Notes: generated by a model from the letters alone, not told the origin. A DNA stretch of 64,000 nt from Actinomycetaceae bacterium (GCA_030537735.1 JAUNVG010000003.1:84835-148834), one strand, 5' to 3'; positions 52,891 through 62,653 are shown, numbered from the stretch's first letter. Translations and numbers: made by a program.

Positions 52891-54333
52891 ATGGCAGCTG
52901 ACCCAATTAGCATCATCCTCCAACCGGAAAACTACCGCCTCCTCGAGCTGCTAACCGCTGCCGACCCCGAGGACGTGGCGCAGCTACTACAAGCGGCCGC
53001 TCCTTCCGCTTCCGCGCGCGCGGCGCTGCTCACGCAGTTGGATTTACGGCGCCAGGGAAGCGAAAAATTTGGGCAGTTCGCGCGCTCAATGATTTTCACT
53101 CGCGACGGCTTGGAACAAGCCACTCGCCTCCCAATCGCTGCCCTACACGCCCAGCGTTTCCACGATGGCGGGGCGAAAATCGTTGCTGACTTAGGGTGTG
53201 GTATCGGAGCGAACGCTTTCGCCCTCGCTGGACTGGGTCTGACGGTGCGGGCCTGGGACTTGGATCCGCAGGCGGTGGCTGCCGCCTTGGTGAACCTGCG
53301 CTTCTTCCCTGAATCCAGCGTGGAGCTGGGGGACGTAACTGAGCTTTCCTTAGCGCAGTTAGTGGACGAGGGCGTGGATGCAGTTTTCGCTGACCCTGCC
53401 CGCCGCAGTGGGGCCCAAAGCGGTAATCGTCGGATTATGGATCCCGCGAAATGGTCCCCTTCCCTGCCTCAGGTGCTGCAGTGGGGACAGGATTTGGCTG
53501 CCGCTGGCTGTGACCGACTGGGAGTAAAAGTGGCTCCCGGCATCGACTACCAGTGGATTCCATCTTCCTACCGTGCGCAGTGGGTTTCGCATGCCGGAGT
53601 TTTAGCGGATGCTTCCTTGTGGTCGCCGGGGCTAAGCCCGGAAGGACCGGGGCGCACCGCGGTCATTTTAACCGGTGAAGGCTCGCTGCGTCTGAGGGTG
53701 GATGGGGATCCTAGCGCACCAGTGCAGCAGGTCGATACCGCGCCGTTGGGTGAGTTTGTGTGGGAACCTGACGCCGCCATCATTCGCGCCGGGGCTCTAG
53801 CGAAGTTCGCCGCGGCGTGCGACGCCAGCGGCGTGGTTTCACCCTCCATCGCCTACCTGACCGGGAACAGTCCGGTTCCGCCGCAGTGGGCCCCTGCCGC
53901 CAGCTGTTTCCAAGTGCTAGAGACGGTGGCGCTCAAACCCAAAGCGATCGTTGCGGCGGCACGCTCGGTGGCGACGGAATACGGTTTTTCTCGCGCCGAG
54001 GTGAAGAAGCGGGGTGCGGATATCGACCCGGCTGGGTTGCAGCGGCAGTTGAATAAGGCCCTAGCTAAGTTCGGAGGCGCCGCCGCCCCCGCTAACACGC
54101 CCAGCAGCGCCCGCGCCACCAGCTCAGGAGTTGAAAGCGCCAGTGAAGTTCCCAGCGACGCTCGCGAACTTGGCACCCCGACAAGCACCGCCACGCCTGC
54201 GGGCGAGGCCTCCGCGCCGCTTTCCGCCGATGCTGCTGCCCCCGCTGCTAACGCCGCAGCCCCCGGTGTGTTGACCGTGATCGCGACCCGCGTTAATGGA
54301 CGCCACCGCGCCATTCTTTGCCGCCGCGTCTAG
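52891..54333 (+). CDS. SAM-dependent methyltransferase with THUMP-like domain
   Basis: 480 aa. An N-terminal helical segment (1-90) is followed by a class I methyltransferase fold with motif I VADLGCGIGANAFALA (about 97-112), acidic VRAWDLDPQAVAAA, and the active-site-like VFADPARRSG (about 165-174). A THUMP-like C-terminal domain follows (GFSRAEVKKRGADIDPAGLQRQLNKALAKFGG). Residues about 393-455 are an Ala/Ser/Pro low-complexity insertion before the domain closes with VLTVIATRVNGRHRAILCRRV. Probably an RNA methyltransferase; the exact target is not known to me. Divergent from groES. Confidence 0.82.
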   Translation: MAADPISIILQPENYRLLELLTAADPEDVAQLLQAAAPSASARAALLTQLDLRRQGSEKFGQFARSMIFTRDGLEQATRLPIAALHAQRFHDGGAKIVADLGCGIGANAFALAGLGLTVRAWDLDPQAVAAALVNLRFFPESSVELGDVTELSLAQLVDEGVDAVFADPARRSGAQSGNRRIMDPAKWSPSLPQVLQWGQDLAAAGCDRLGVKVAPGIDYQWIPSSYRAQWVSHAGVLADASLWSPGLSPEGPGRTAVILTGEGSLRLRVDGDPSAPVQQVDTAPLGEFVWEPDAAIIRAGALAKFAAACDASGVVSPSIAYLTGNSPVPPQWAPAASCFQVLETVALKPKAIVAAARSVATEYGFSRAEVKKRGADIDPAGLQRQLNKALAKFGGAAAPANTPSSARATSSGVESASEVPSDARELGTPTSTATPAGEASAPLSADAAAPAANAAAPGVLTVIATRVNGRHRAILCRRV

Positions 54334-54417
54334 TAGCGGTTTAACCTGCGGTCAGCGCGCGCAACGAAACTCGCCTTGCCTTAGGCTAAAAGGTGACGGC
54401 GGAAAGGAACTTAGGCA

Positions 54418-55596
54418 ATGCGTTTCCAACAGTCCAAACGCTCCACCATTGGAGTGGAGTGGGAACTCCAGATGGTTGATGTCGATACCGGCGACCTGCG
54501 GCAAAGCGCGGACGCGGTTATGGATATCGTCGAACGCGACGGTAAGAACCCGCATATTCACAGGGAAATGCTGCTCAACACCATCGAGATCACCTCCGGA
54601 GCGCGCGCCACCGTCCCCGAATGTCTGGACGACCTCAGAGTCACCACCGCCCTACTGCGCCCGGTCACCACACCCATGCGCATCGACCTCGCCACCGCCG
54701 GCACCCACCCGTTCGCCAACCCCGCCTACCAGCGGGTCACCGACAACGGGAGGTACGCGGATCTGGTTGAACGCACCCAGTACTGGGGGCGGCAGATGCA
54801 ACTTTACGGAGTCCACGTCCACGTCGGCGTGGAAGACCCCAATAAGGTCCTGCCCATCATGACCGCCCTGCTCACGCGCTTCGCCCAGTTGCAGGCGCTT
54901 TCGTCCTCCTCCCCCTACTGGGCCGGCGAGGACACCGGGTATGCGTCCAACCGCGCAATGTATTTCCAGCAGCTCCCCACCGCTGGTATTCCCCGCCAGT
55001 TCACGCGCTGGGAAGACCTAGAAAACTACGTACAAGACATCACTCGCACCTCGGTGATTTCTGACTTCAGCGAGGTGCGTTGGGATATTCGCCCTTCCCC
55101 CAAGCTCGGCACCATTGAAGTGCGAGTTTTCGACGCCGCCACCAACATTTTCGAAGTCGGTGTGCTGGCTGCCCTCACGCAATGCTTGGTGGAGTACTAC
55201 TCGCGTCGTTATGACGCTGGCGAGCAGCTCCCCACTATTCCGGACTGGTTCGTAGCTGAAAACAAGTGGCGTGCCAGTCGTTACGGGATGGATGCGACGT
55301 TGATTATCGACGAGGACGGTAACCAAGAAGACGTGGTCACCACCTTGCGTAACATGCTGGAAATGCTGCGTCCGGTGGCCGACGATTTAGGGTGCCGTGA
55401 ACAGTTGGAAGGTGTGAACGAGATTATCCGCATGGGTGCGGCCTACCAGCGCCTGGCGATTGTCGGTAAGCGCCATACTTTCCCTGCTAAAGCCATGGTG
55501 GATCTAATGCGTGCCGAGTTCAAGGCTGATCGTCCCATCGACCCGCTGTCGTTCACTGCGGCTGCTCCCGCGCGGTTGAAAGACCCACGCCCGTAG
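54418..55596 (+). CDS. GCS2-family carboxylate-amine/glutamate-cysteine ligase-like enzyme
   Basis: 392-aa member of the YbdK/GCS2 group that joins the gamma-carboxylate of glutamate to an amine such as cysteine (family knowledge). STIGVEWELQMVD (about 9-21) holds the metal-binding Glu residues. NTIEITSGARATV, YGVHVHVGVEDPNKVLPIMTALLTRFAQLQALSSSSPYWAGEDTGYASNRA and VRWDIRPSPKLGTIEVRVFDAATN are the family motifs. AAAGGAAC precedes the ATG. Real glutathione synthesis is unlikely in this lineage, and the natural product is uncertain. Converges with tsaD. Confidence 0.88.
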   Translation: MRFQQSKRSTIGVEWELQMVDVDTGDLRQSADAVMDIVERDGKNPHIHREMLLNTIEITSGARATVPECLDDLRVTTALLRPVTTPMRIDLATAGTHPFANPAYQRVTDNGRYADLVERTQYWGRQMQLYGVHVHVGVEDPNKVLPIMTALLTRFAQLQALSSSSPYWAGEDTGYASNRAMYFQQLPTAGIPRQFTRWEDLENYVQDITRTSVISDFSEVRWDIRPSPKLGTIEVRVFDAATNIFEVGVLAALTQCLVEYYSRRYDAGEQLPTIPDWFVAENKWRASRYGMDATLIIDEDGNQEDVVTTLRNMLEMLRPVADDLGCREQLEGVNEIIRMGAAYQRLAIVGKRHTFPAKAMVDLMRAEFKADRPIDPLSFTAAAPARLKDPRP

Positions 55597-55694
55597 TTTG
55601 TCTGCAGCGCCCCTGGGCTGGGAGGTCCGTTTGCGGGGGCGCAAGCTGGCGCAACCTAGCACGGCCAGCGCCCCCTGGGCGCGGGTCACCCGGT

Positions 55695-56756
55695 TTAGCG
55701 GGCCACCATGGTGGTTAGGGGCATGCCTGAGTCGGGAGAAAAGTCCAGCGGCGACGGCTCCACACCAGCTGCCACCAATAACGCCCCCATAGCGGCGATC
55801 TGAGCACCGTTGTCGGTGCAAAAACGCAGCGGTGGGATGCGAACCTGCACCCCGGCTGCGGCGGCGCGTTCGGCTAAGAGCTCACGCAGACGCGAGTTCG
55901 CGGAGAACCCGCCCCCAACCACGATGGTGTCACAATCGTGATCCAGCGCGGCCTGGACCGCTTTCGCGGTGAGTGAATCGTTAACCGCCTCGCTGAAACC
56001 GGCACAGATGTTGGCGGCGTCCGGCTCCTTACCCTCGGCGCGCAGGGATGCTACGTACCTGGCCACCGCGGTTTTCAACCCCGAGAACGAAAAGTCGTAC
56101 CGGTAACGGTGCTTGTCCTTGCCGGCAGATAGGCCGCGGGGGAAAACAATCGCATCTCGCTGCCCCTCACGCGCCAAGCGATCTACATGGGGGCCTCCCG
56201 GGTACGGTAGTCCCAGCAGGCGACCGACCTTATCGAAAGCCTCCCCCGCCGCGTCATCTAGCGTGCCTCCTAGCTCCTCCACATCGGTCGCCAGGTTACG
56301 CACATGTAACAGATTCGAATGACCGCCGGAGACCACCAGGCCAATGAAGCGCTCCGGCAAAGGGCCTTCCACCAGCCCATCCACCGCCAGGTGCCCCAGA
56401 ACGTGATTCACCCCGTAAATCGGTAGGCCTAAAGTCGACGCCAAAGTCTTCCCCGCGCAGATCCCCACTGTGAGAGAACCCACCAACCCCGGTCCTGCCG
56501 CCACCGCGACCGCGTCAATATCGGACAACGCCACCCCGGCCTCGTCCAAAGCCGCATCCAACGTGGGAAGGAAAGATTCCAAGTGAGCGCGCGAGGCGAT
56601 CTCGGGAATAATGCCACCGTAACGGGCGTACTCGTCCATGGAAGTAGCGGTGCGGTCCGCCAGTAGCGTGTTCCCCCGCACCAGAGCCACCCCGGTTTCG
56701 TCGCAAGTTGATTCGATTCCTAACACCAACGGTGCTTCAGCGGTATTTTTCTCCAC
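55695..56756 (-). CDS. tsaD: tRNA N6-adenosine threonylcarbamoyltransferase
   Basis: 353 aa from the GTG at 56756 (EKNTAEAPLVLGIESTCDETGVAL); the longer upstream frame overlaps the end of the next gene. Transfers the threonylcarbamoyl group to A37 of ANN-decoding tRNAs. Metal-binding HVLGHLAVDG (the HxxxH of the family) and the nucleotide-binding VSGGHSNLL, DDAAGEAFDKVGRLLGLPYPGGP, FSFSGLKTAV and VVGGGFSANSRLRELL match TsaD. No tsaB, tsaE or alanine racemase lies next to it. It is 31 bp downstream of the 1082-aa gene. Confidence 0.95.
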   Translation of the reverse strand: MEKNTAEAPLVLGIESTCDETGVALVRGNTLLADRTATSMDEYARYGGIIPEIASRAHLESFLPTLDAALDEAGVALSDIDAVAVAAGPGLVGSLTVGICAGKTLASTLGLPIYGVNHVLGHLAVDGLVEGPLPERFIGLVVSGGHSNLLHVRNLATDVEELGGTLDDAAGEAFDKVGRLLGLPYPGGPHVDRLAREGQRDAIVFPRGLSAGKDKHRYRYDFSFSGLKTAVARYVASLRAEGKEPDAANICAGFSEAVNDSLTAKAVQAALDHDCDTIVVGGGFSANSRLRELLAERAAAAGVQVRIPPLRFCTDNGAQIAAMGALLVAAGVEPSPLDFSPDSGMPLTTMVAR

Positions 56757-56787
56757 CCCGCCATTGTATAACCGCGGCGCAAACTCG

Positions 56788-59700
56788 CTAACGGAGGAAG
56801 GTGAAACTGCCTTTTCCGTCCAGCCAGCGCAAGATCGCGTCTGTGGGGTCACTCTGCCCCTCCAGATCCACTTTTAGCCCGCGTTCGTAAGGAAGCCCCA
56901 CCAGGGAACCGCCGTTAATCTTCAGCTCATTATCGTAGACGTTAAAAAGCAGGGTATTGGGGCGAGGATGACCGGTGCCACACCACCTGCTCGTGTCAAT
57001 CATGAGGGCGGAAAGGCGACACCGCTCCTGCTGCGAATCATCACCTAAAGCGGCCTGTGACCCCACCGGAGGCTGCGAGGACAGGACCACAACCGCGATA
57101 TTCACGGGTATCGGGAAACGCTCTACCGCAATCCTGCTTCGCAACAGGTCCTCGTTAGCGATCCGGTTCTCAGGATCGACAACCACCACCTGCTGCGCCT
57201 TCGCACTCATTTCGGACCGATCGATCTTCCACTCCCAAGACGACTGCGCCTGGGGGGATGGTCCGATAAGCATTAAGACAACCCCGAGTAACGGCATTAG
57301 AAGGAAAACCAAGAACTTTTGAAACACTTCATCGAGGGGTTCACCTTTAATGCGCAACAATTCAGAAGAAAACTCCGACAACACATAACCACCACCATCG
57401 ACTGGGCGGTTCAAAACCGTGAGGGCTTCAAGTAACTCCCGATGCTGGCTAAGGAAAGCCTGCTGCGAATCCAAGGGCGGGGCGTACCAGGAGCCGACAC
57501 GAGTCTTAACCGGAACCGCGCGGATAATACGCGCCAGCCGGTAAGTCTGGGTGAGGTCATCAAGCTCGCTCAGAGCCTGTTCCATGCTGATCTGTCCCAG
57601 CTCTACTTCCGTGTTCAACGACATCGCGTTAAACACCGCGTTCGGACCGTGCTTATCCAAAATCGCGTTCACCACCGCGGTGAACTCCATCCTCCACGCT
57701 TCGCGCGACCCCTCGCGCTGACGCAAAATATCAGCGGTACGCCAAAGCGAATACGCCTGTACGCGCACCACCTGAGCGAACTCCGCGACGAAAGGGTCCT
57801 CCTTCGACCAATCAATCTGATGTCCATCTGCGTTAACTAGCTGTAAAAGGTCATCGCGGCAGGAAAGGAAAGTCTCCAAACGGCGCTGCAAGGACTGAGC
57901 ATAGTTGGGGAACAGCTGAGTTAAACGCTCTACTTCCAGACGCAAGTTATCTTCGCCCATTAAAAGCCCGGTCAGAATGTGGCGCGTCATCTGGCGCTTG
58001 TTCCAAAACGAGCTGATCGACTGCCACAGCCAGCGCGATACTCTAGCCAGCCCCATCGTGGCGGCTATAGCTATCGCGCATACAATCCACGTCACAGCCG
58101 CGTACTGAGTTGGATACTCGTGCGACTTCTCGATGATGGAACCGGAGAAAAATAAGAACCCGATAAACAGCGCCACAGCAGTGCCCGCCAACAGTGCCAC
58201 CGGCCCCACACTCACCTGAAGTGGTTCCTGACGTTTAGATTCGGGGGTGAAATCGTGTAACGAAGGAGTCTGCGTCGGGTTGGTTGAGTCCCCCGAAGCC
58301 TGCGCGCTAACTTCCTCCTCACCAGAGGTAGGATCAGTGCGACGATCACCCTGAATCGTTGGCAGAGCAACAGCTACCCCTGGAGTTAAGCAACGTTCCA
58401 AAGCCGGAAGCTGCATCGCTTTAATCTCCGCCCGCACCTCGCGCCGGCCGAAAGGAGCCCAACTGTGCCGAGGAGTACGCACAGTCAACGTCGGGGCAGG
58501 CAGCCCCACGGTAGCATTCGCAAGTTCTTGCGCCGCCCGATCCCAGGAACGTAAAACCTCAGCTACTTCCTGCACTGTAACCGGGTTCGCCACCGCCGAA
58601 CGCAACGCCGCACTGGCATCTTCCACCGCCCGAGCAAGAACTACTCCAGAATCTGGGAAAGCCTTTTGAAAGCGTTGCGCAGCCTCGAACCCCTCACGCA
58701 AGCTCGCCACCGACGGGTGCGAAACCGGATCGAACTCAGCCGGATTAGCAAGGCCAGCACTATCCAGATCCAGCACCACCCGCCCTCGTTGCACTAACTC
58801 AGCTAACTCCGAAGTGGCAGACAAGTGCTTTAACGAAGCCAACCCACCATCGGGGCCGCGAGTAGAATCAAAAAACTCAAACTCGCGGCGGCCAAGTTCC
58901 GTCACTTTGTCTAGCCACTTATTACTGCGCGCGGTAAACGCCCGCTTATAAGCATCGGGAACAACCAGCGAATCCAACTGCAACTGATCGACGTGCATCA
59001 AACCATCGGTACGAACCTGCGCGATGAAAGCTCGCCTGCGTTTACGGGCGCGCTTAGTGCCAAGGGGGTGGCGCAGGCGAGAAAACCCCACACCTAGCAG
59101 GTGGTGAATCATAGACAACAGAACCCACGATAAACCGCCCACAAGGAGCGACAAAGAAATAGCGCCCTGTTTGACGGAGACCTGCCACTCAGAAGGGTCG
59201 TATTTCGGTCCATAACCCAAAGCCCGCGAGAACACACCCAAGTTATCGGCTATCAGCCTTTGGTCAAGATCACCGCGCGCCACCGCTACCTGCAGGGAAT
59301 GCTCTAAAAGCCTAGTGGGCTCAGGGATATCGCTACTGTCGACCTCGGACCGTTCTCGAGCTCGCATGTCGTCGCGTTCCTCATGACTCAGCGTCACCCA
59401 GGCCTTACCGGTTTTTTCCGAAGCGAACTTCGGTGGCGTCTGGTCATTGTCAGGTTTACTGCCGAAAGTGCCAGCTAAGAGTTGCTCCATCGAGGAGCTA
59501 CGATGTTCTGGATTACGACCGTAAAAGACCTTCACTTCAGAAGAAGCCGCGACAATATCAATAACTAGAGCGTCGGGTTTGGGGACAACATACTGCGAAT
59601 AGTCCACCCTCACTTCATCGAAATAGTCGGGGTGGGAGCTCACCAGGCAATCAGAATACGTGGAACAAGTGGGGAACGGATCTTCACCGTAGAAAATAGG

Positions 59701-60036
59701 TAAGTCCCCTCCCATCGGAGTAGCGTCGGGGCGCACTCGGATTAGAAGACGAGTGGGTTCGCCGAAGAAGATGCTCTCCAGCTCTTCCTCTAAATCAGTT
59801 TCCGCTGCGGGAGGGACTGGGTCGTCGGTTGTGGGAGAGGCGGGCGCGTCCGTGCGCAGCAGACCCGCAGGGTCATCTATTTCCACCGTTGGAGCCTGGT
59901 TTGAGTCGGGCCAAGGATGCAACGAGTCTAGTTGGGAATACGCGAACTTAAAGGTCAATACCATTAGGGATGAGACCACGATAAAACGCAGCAGGTAGCC
60001 CCCAAGTGCTAACATCAGGTTGCGTCGCTTCTTCAC
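56788..60036 (-). CDS. Large multi-pass protein of unknown function
   Basis: 1082 aa (GTG start; a second Met at codon 8 is possible). One N-terminal helix (about 10-30) leads into a long extracytoplasmic segment with acidic, Pro-rich linker (DPAGLLRTDAPASPTTDDPVPP) and two close cysteines (PFPTCSTYSDCLVSS). A helix follows near 290-310, then a large helical domain, a helix pair around 640-690, another helical domain, a last helix near 945-965 (FLVFLLMPLLGVVLMLIG), and a final extracytoplasmic domain (VVVVDPENRIANEDLLRSRIAVERFPIPVNIAVVVLSS) that faintly resembles TPM/DUF5129 domains. That last point is a guess. Probably cotranscribed with tsaD. I do not recognise the whole protein. Confidence 0.82.
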   Translation of the reverse strand: MKKRRNLMLALGGYLLRFIVVSSLMVLTFKFAYSQLDSLHPWPDSNQAPTVEIDDPAGLLRTDAPASPTTDDPVPPAAETDLEEELESIFFGEPTRLLIRVRPDATPMGGDLPIFYGEDPFPTCSTYSDCLVSSHPDYFDEVRVDYSQYVVPKPDALVIDIVAASSEVKVFYGRNPEHRSSSMEQLLAGTFGSKPDNDQTPPKFASEKTGKAWVTLSHEERDDMRARERSEVDSSDIPEPTRLLEHSLQVAVARGDLDQRLIADNLGVFSRALGYGPKYDPSEWQVSVKQGAISLSLLVGGLSWVLLSMIHHLLGVGFSRLRHPLGTKRARKRRRAFIAQVRTDGLMHVDQLQLDSLVVPDAYKRAFTARSNKWLDKVTELGRREFEFFDSTRGPDGGLASLKHLSATSELAELVQRGRVVLDLDSAGLANPAEFDPVSHPSVASLREGFEAAQRFQKAFPDSGVVLARAVEDASAALRSAVANPVTVQEVAEVLRSWDRAAQELANATVGLPAPTLTVRTPRHSWAPFGRREVRAEIKAMQLPALERCLTPGVAVALPTIQGDRRTDPTSGEEEVSAQASGDSTNPTQTPSLHDFTPESKRQEPLQVSVGPVALLAGTAVALFIGFLFFSGSIIEKSHEYPTQYAAVTWIVCAIAIAATMGLARVSRWLWQSISSFWNKRQMTRHILTGLLMGEDNLRLEVERLTQLFPNYAQSLQRRLETFLSCRDDLLQLVNADGHQIDWSKEDPFVAEFAQVVRVQAYSLWRTADILRQREGSREAWRMEFTAVVNAILDKHGPNAVFNAMSLNTEVELGQISMEQALSELDDLTQTYRLARIIRAVPVKTRVGSWYAPPLDSQQAFLSQHRELLEALTVLNRPVDGGGYVLSEFSSELLRIKGEPLDEVFQKFLVFLLMPLLGVVLMLIGPSPQAQSSWEWKIDRSEMSAKAQQVVVVDPENRIANEDLLRSRIAVERFPIPVNIAVVVLSSQPPVGSQAALGDDSQQERCRLSALMIDTSRWCGTGHPRPNTLLFNVYDNELKINGGSLVGLPYERGLKVDLEGQSDPTDAILRWLDGKGSFTFLR

Positions 60037-60409
60037 GGGAAAAGTATCTCACACCACGGTTAAGATACACGATGGTGGAAGACGGAGCTCGCCACGTCCT
60101 CGTTCATTACTCCCCCAACGCGGAGGAAGCCGGCAACGACCAGCCGCGGGTATGGGAGCGCCGAGTACACCAGCGGGCCAAAGAATACGGGGCCACCCAC
60201 CCGCGTGTATGTGGCATCGGCGCGCCGGCGCTGCCGTGGCGTCACACCCCACAGCAAAAGCCCGGGCGCGGTGGCCGGCTTCAAAACGTTGGAAGAGTGA
60301 CAGCCTCCCGAAGCTAGAACAGTATTGGGGAACACTCATCGGTAACCTGCGTTGCCGAGAGAAGAATAGTTAAATTAGCTTCAGTAAGTCAGCGTGAGGA
60401 GGCACAGTG
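60037..60409. other. Divergent region without a recognisable gene
   Basis: 373 bp between the 1082-aa and 217-aa genes. Open frames exist on both strands but none has a ribosome site or protein-like composition. A GAGGAGG ribosome site at 60396-60402 belongs to the next gene; TTAAATTAGC at 60370 may be part of its promoter. Confidence 0.5.
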
Positions 60410-61063
60410 ATGCCAGAAGAAGCCATAGTTTTCATAGTCCTATCGATCTTTTGGATACTCATCACCGCCGCCACTGTCGCGTGGTGGTGGCGACGAGGCC
60501 CAAAGCTGGCGAACTCCCACCTAGCCGCGGCCATGCGTAAACGCGAACCACACGCAAACCACCCCAAGAGGGACTGGCGCCGGCAAGTGGTAAACGTCGC
60601 AAACGCCTTTGCTGCCTTCCACGTTTTCCTCGTGGTAGTCGCTTCTCAGAGGAACCAAACCGCAATAGCATTCGTTGTTCTTACCTTGCCGCTGCTGGCA
60701 TTCAACTACTACTTCATCTTCAGCCTCACCCGCCAGTACGGAGGCACCATTGACGCTGAGTCGCTAGTTCTGAGGGACCGGAAACCAATCGTGTTCGCTG
60801 ACATCACAGATTTGAAGGTCAAGGATATATGGGGACGAAAACTCATTGTGGTGCAGTTAAGAGGGAAACAAAAACGCCGCATCGCCAAATGGAGGATCGC
60901 CGACATACGGATACACGACCGGCTCAGTACCGCAGTTGTAGAGATCTATAACCCCGGCAGAGTCGCCGCTGCGATACCTCAATCGCAGTTGGAGAAGATG
61001 ACAGCTACCCTCATGGCGTTAGAGGACGCGTTCGATACCTATCTGCTGCGAGACGCAGCGTAG
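60410..61063 (+). CDS. Membrane protein with two helix pairs and PH-like tail, unknown
   Basis: 217 aa from the ATG at 60410, 7 nt after GAGGAGG (a GTG three bases earlier is too close). Helix at 6-28 (IVFIVLSIFWILITAATVAWWW), a basic cytoplasmic stretch (RKREPHANHPKRDWRRQ), then a helical hairpin at about 63-106 (FAAFHVFLVVVASQ…FVVLTLPLLAFNYYFIF). A C-terminal domain of about 110 residues follows whose alternating strands (GGTIDAESLVLRDRKPIVFADITDLKVKDIWGRKLIVVQLRG) look like a PH-like fold. There are no catalytic motifs. The function is unknown. Confidence 0.78.
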   Translation: MPEEAIVFIVLSIFWILITAATVAWWWRRGPKLANSHLAAAMRKREPHANHPKRDWRRQVVNVANAFAAFHVFLVVVASQRNQTAIAFVVLTLPLLAFNYYFIFSLTRQYGGTIDAESLVLRDRKPIVFADITDLKVKDIWGRKLIVVQLRGKQKRRIAKWRIADIRIHDRLSTAVVEIYNPGRVAAAIPQSQLEKMTATLMALEDAFDTYLLRDAA

Positions 61064-61170
61064 AAGCACGCTGACGGGACGAGGGCGAGTGGTGCGTCCA
61101 GGGGAAGTGGAGAGTACGTGTCCTCCAAGCGGCTAACCACCAACTGGTGACAGGTTCGTATCTGCCTGAT

Positions 61171-62382
61171 CTACTCCACCCAGCGAGGCGCTGTAATCAA
61201 ATAAAACGGTGCGCGGTAAAAGCTCTCCACCCAAGGATCCAGCGTGAAAGATCGAAGCATACCGCGGAACTCCCTCGCGGATAGGCCACCTCCAGCTTGA
61301 GAACTGCGGTAGTCGATATTAGGCTCCCAAAACTGTCTAGGACCGTGTTCCTTCACACGCCACCGCCCGGCCTCGTCCTGCACGGTGCGAACGTGACGCG
61401 TTTGGGAAGGATCGGGGGAAAACCCAGTAATCGCGCGGATTCCCCACAGGTAGCGGGTGGCGACCTTCGCGGGTAAGAAACGCAAACTCGCCGAGGACGG
61501 GGTGGCAGATACGAGGAACGAATGAGCCCCATGGCGACATAACTCACTTAACATAGCCTCGAATCTGGGGAGCAGGCGCGCATCGGATGCAAAGACCACG
61601 CTCCAAGCCGGTTGCTTCGTGCCGAGAACCAGAACACCGAAGTCACCCGAGTCCTCGAAAGCAGCCAACCGCGCAAACGCAGAACGTAGGTCGCAATTGA
61701 GTAACTCCGCCTTCACGTCCTCGCGGCCACCAATGCGGCTGCCGCATTGACGCACAAAATCAGCCGCAGATATATCTTCATCTTCTAAGTACTGATCCAA
61801 GCGGTAAGAATCAAGCAGCCTGTCTTCACGGGTAACAACATGCCTGAGGAAAGCGGATGAAACGTAGTCTTTGACGAAGAACGCTGTCCCGCTCGCGCCC
61901 ATTCCGGCAACTCCAAAAATGGCGGTTATAGGGAGAAACTCGGGGTCAAGTAAGATCAGTTCCTCGTCGAGTCCCAGCTGCCGGTCCGTATCCGTGGAGC
62001 CAATCGCTCCAGCTGCCCCCTGCGTGTGGGGGTGCGGCCGAGCGGATCCCGCGGAGGAAGAACTATCAGCGGATGAGTGTGCTGTTTCCTGGCTGAAGAA
62101 TTGGGAGATGTCGTTGAAGTCGCTCGTAGTGGGGGCGGGGGCAAAGGCACGCCGCTGTTCGAGCACGTAGTTGTAAAAGCTCTCGGAAAATGGGTCATCC
62201 ACTGGCCATTCGGAAGCGATTTCTTCTTCTAGCTTCTTCCAGGCACTGTCACTGGGGTTTGTCAGTGCTTCTTCGAGGATGTGTAAGGCTCGCTCTGCCT
62301 GGGAAGCTGAGATTTCTGAGGCCGCGTCGTTAGCTACTATCGCTTCTAGAGCTTTCTGGTATGAGGATGAATCCTGCGCCAT
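61171..62382 (-). CDS. Unknown cytoplasmic protein with degenerate P-loop-like motif
   Basis: 403 aa. The N-terminal 130 residues are helical then Ser/Ala-rich linker (FSQETAHSSADSSSSAGS). From about 150 the sequence reads ITAIFGVAGMGASGTAFFVKDYVSS, which looks like a nucleotide-binding loop but lacks the usual GK[ST]. Later HSFLVSATPSSASLRFLPAKVATRYLWGI resembles the arginine-finger or sensor region of FtsK/EccC-type ATPase modules, where degenerate copies are common. That relation is a tentative reading. No membrane helix is visible. It may work with the neighbouring 1082- and 217-aa membrane proteins, which are likewise unrecognised. Confidence 0.72.
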   Translation of the reverse strand: MAQDSSSYQKALEAIVANDAASEISASQAERALHILEEALTNPSDSAWKKLEEEIASEWPVDDPFSESFYNYVLEQRRAFAPAPTTSDFNDISQFFSQETAHSSADSSSSAGSARPHPHTQGAAGAIGSTDTDRQLGLDEELILLDPEFLPITAIFGVAGMGASGTAFFVKDYVSSAFLRHVVTREDRLLDSYRLDQYLEDEDISAADFVRQCGSRIGGREDVKAELLNCDLRSAFARLAAFEDSGDFGVLVLGTKQPAWSVVFASDARLLPRFEAMLSELCRHGAHSFLVSATPSSASLRFLPAKVATRYLWGIRAITGFSPDPSQTRHVRTVQDEAGRWRVKEHGPRQFWEPNIDYRSSQAGGGLSAREFRGMLRSFTLDPWVESFYRAPFYLITAPRWVE

Positions 62383-62633
62383 CGCTTAGCTTCCTTCATT
62401 GGGCGAGCCACTGTTCCGGGTGGGGTTGGGGGCCGCATTGGGACAATGTGTATTCTACTCCTATCCGCCGCTGCGCCGGTGTTTCTTCGTTGCGGTCGCC
62501 AATGGTTCTTCGTTCCTGTCGTCGCTGTTTCTTCCTAGCGGTCGCATCCCAAGAGCACGCACCTCACGCACCCGGATGCCTCGCCCTCACACCTATCACC
62601 CACCCACCCAAACACCATCCCACACCCACCCCG

Positions 62634-62653
62634 CCCCCCCCCCCCCCCCCCCC
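62634..62653 (+). repeat. Homopolymeric tract of 20 C
   Basis: Twenty consecutive C in the 474-bp gene-free region between the 403-aa gene and the HAD gene, within a C/A-rich stretch (CACCCACCC…). It is the longest mononucleotide run in the window. The rest of this gap shows no gene. Confidence 0.9.

Noticed and set aside
60006..60317. 103-codon open frame between the 1082-aa and 217-aa genes
   Set aside because: No ribosome site, overlaps the GTG start of the 1082-aa gene on the other strand, and the translation shows no recognisable pattern.
61171..62382. 403-aa protein as an active ATPase
   Set aside because: The P-loop-like segment lacks the conserved Lys and no Walker B acidic motif is evident, so activity cannot be claimed.
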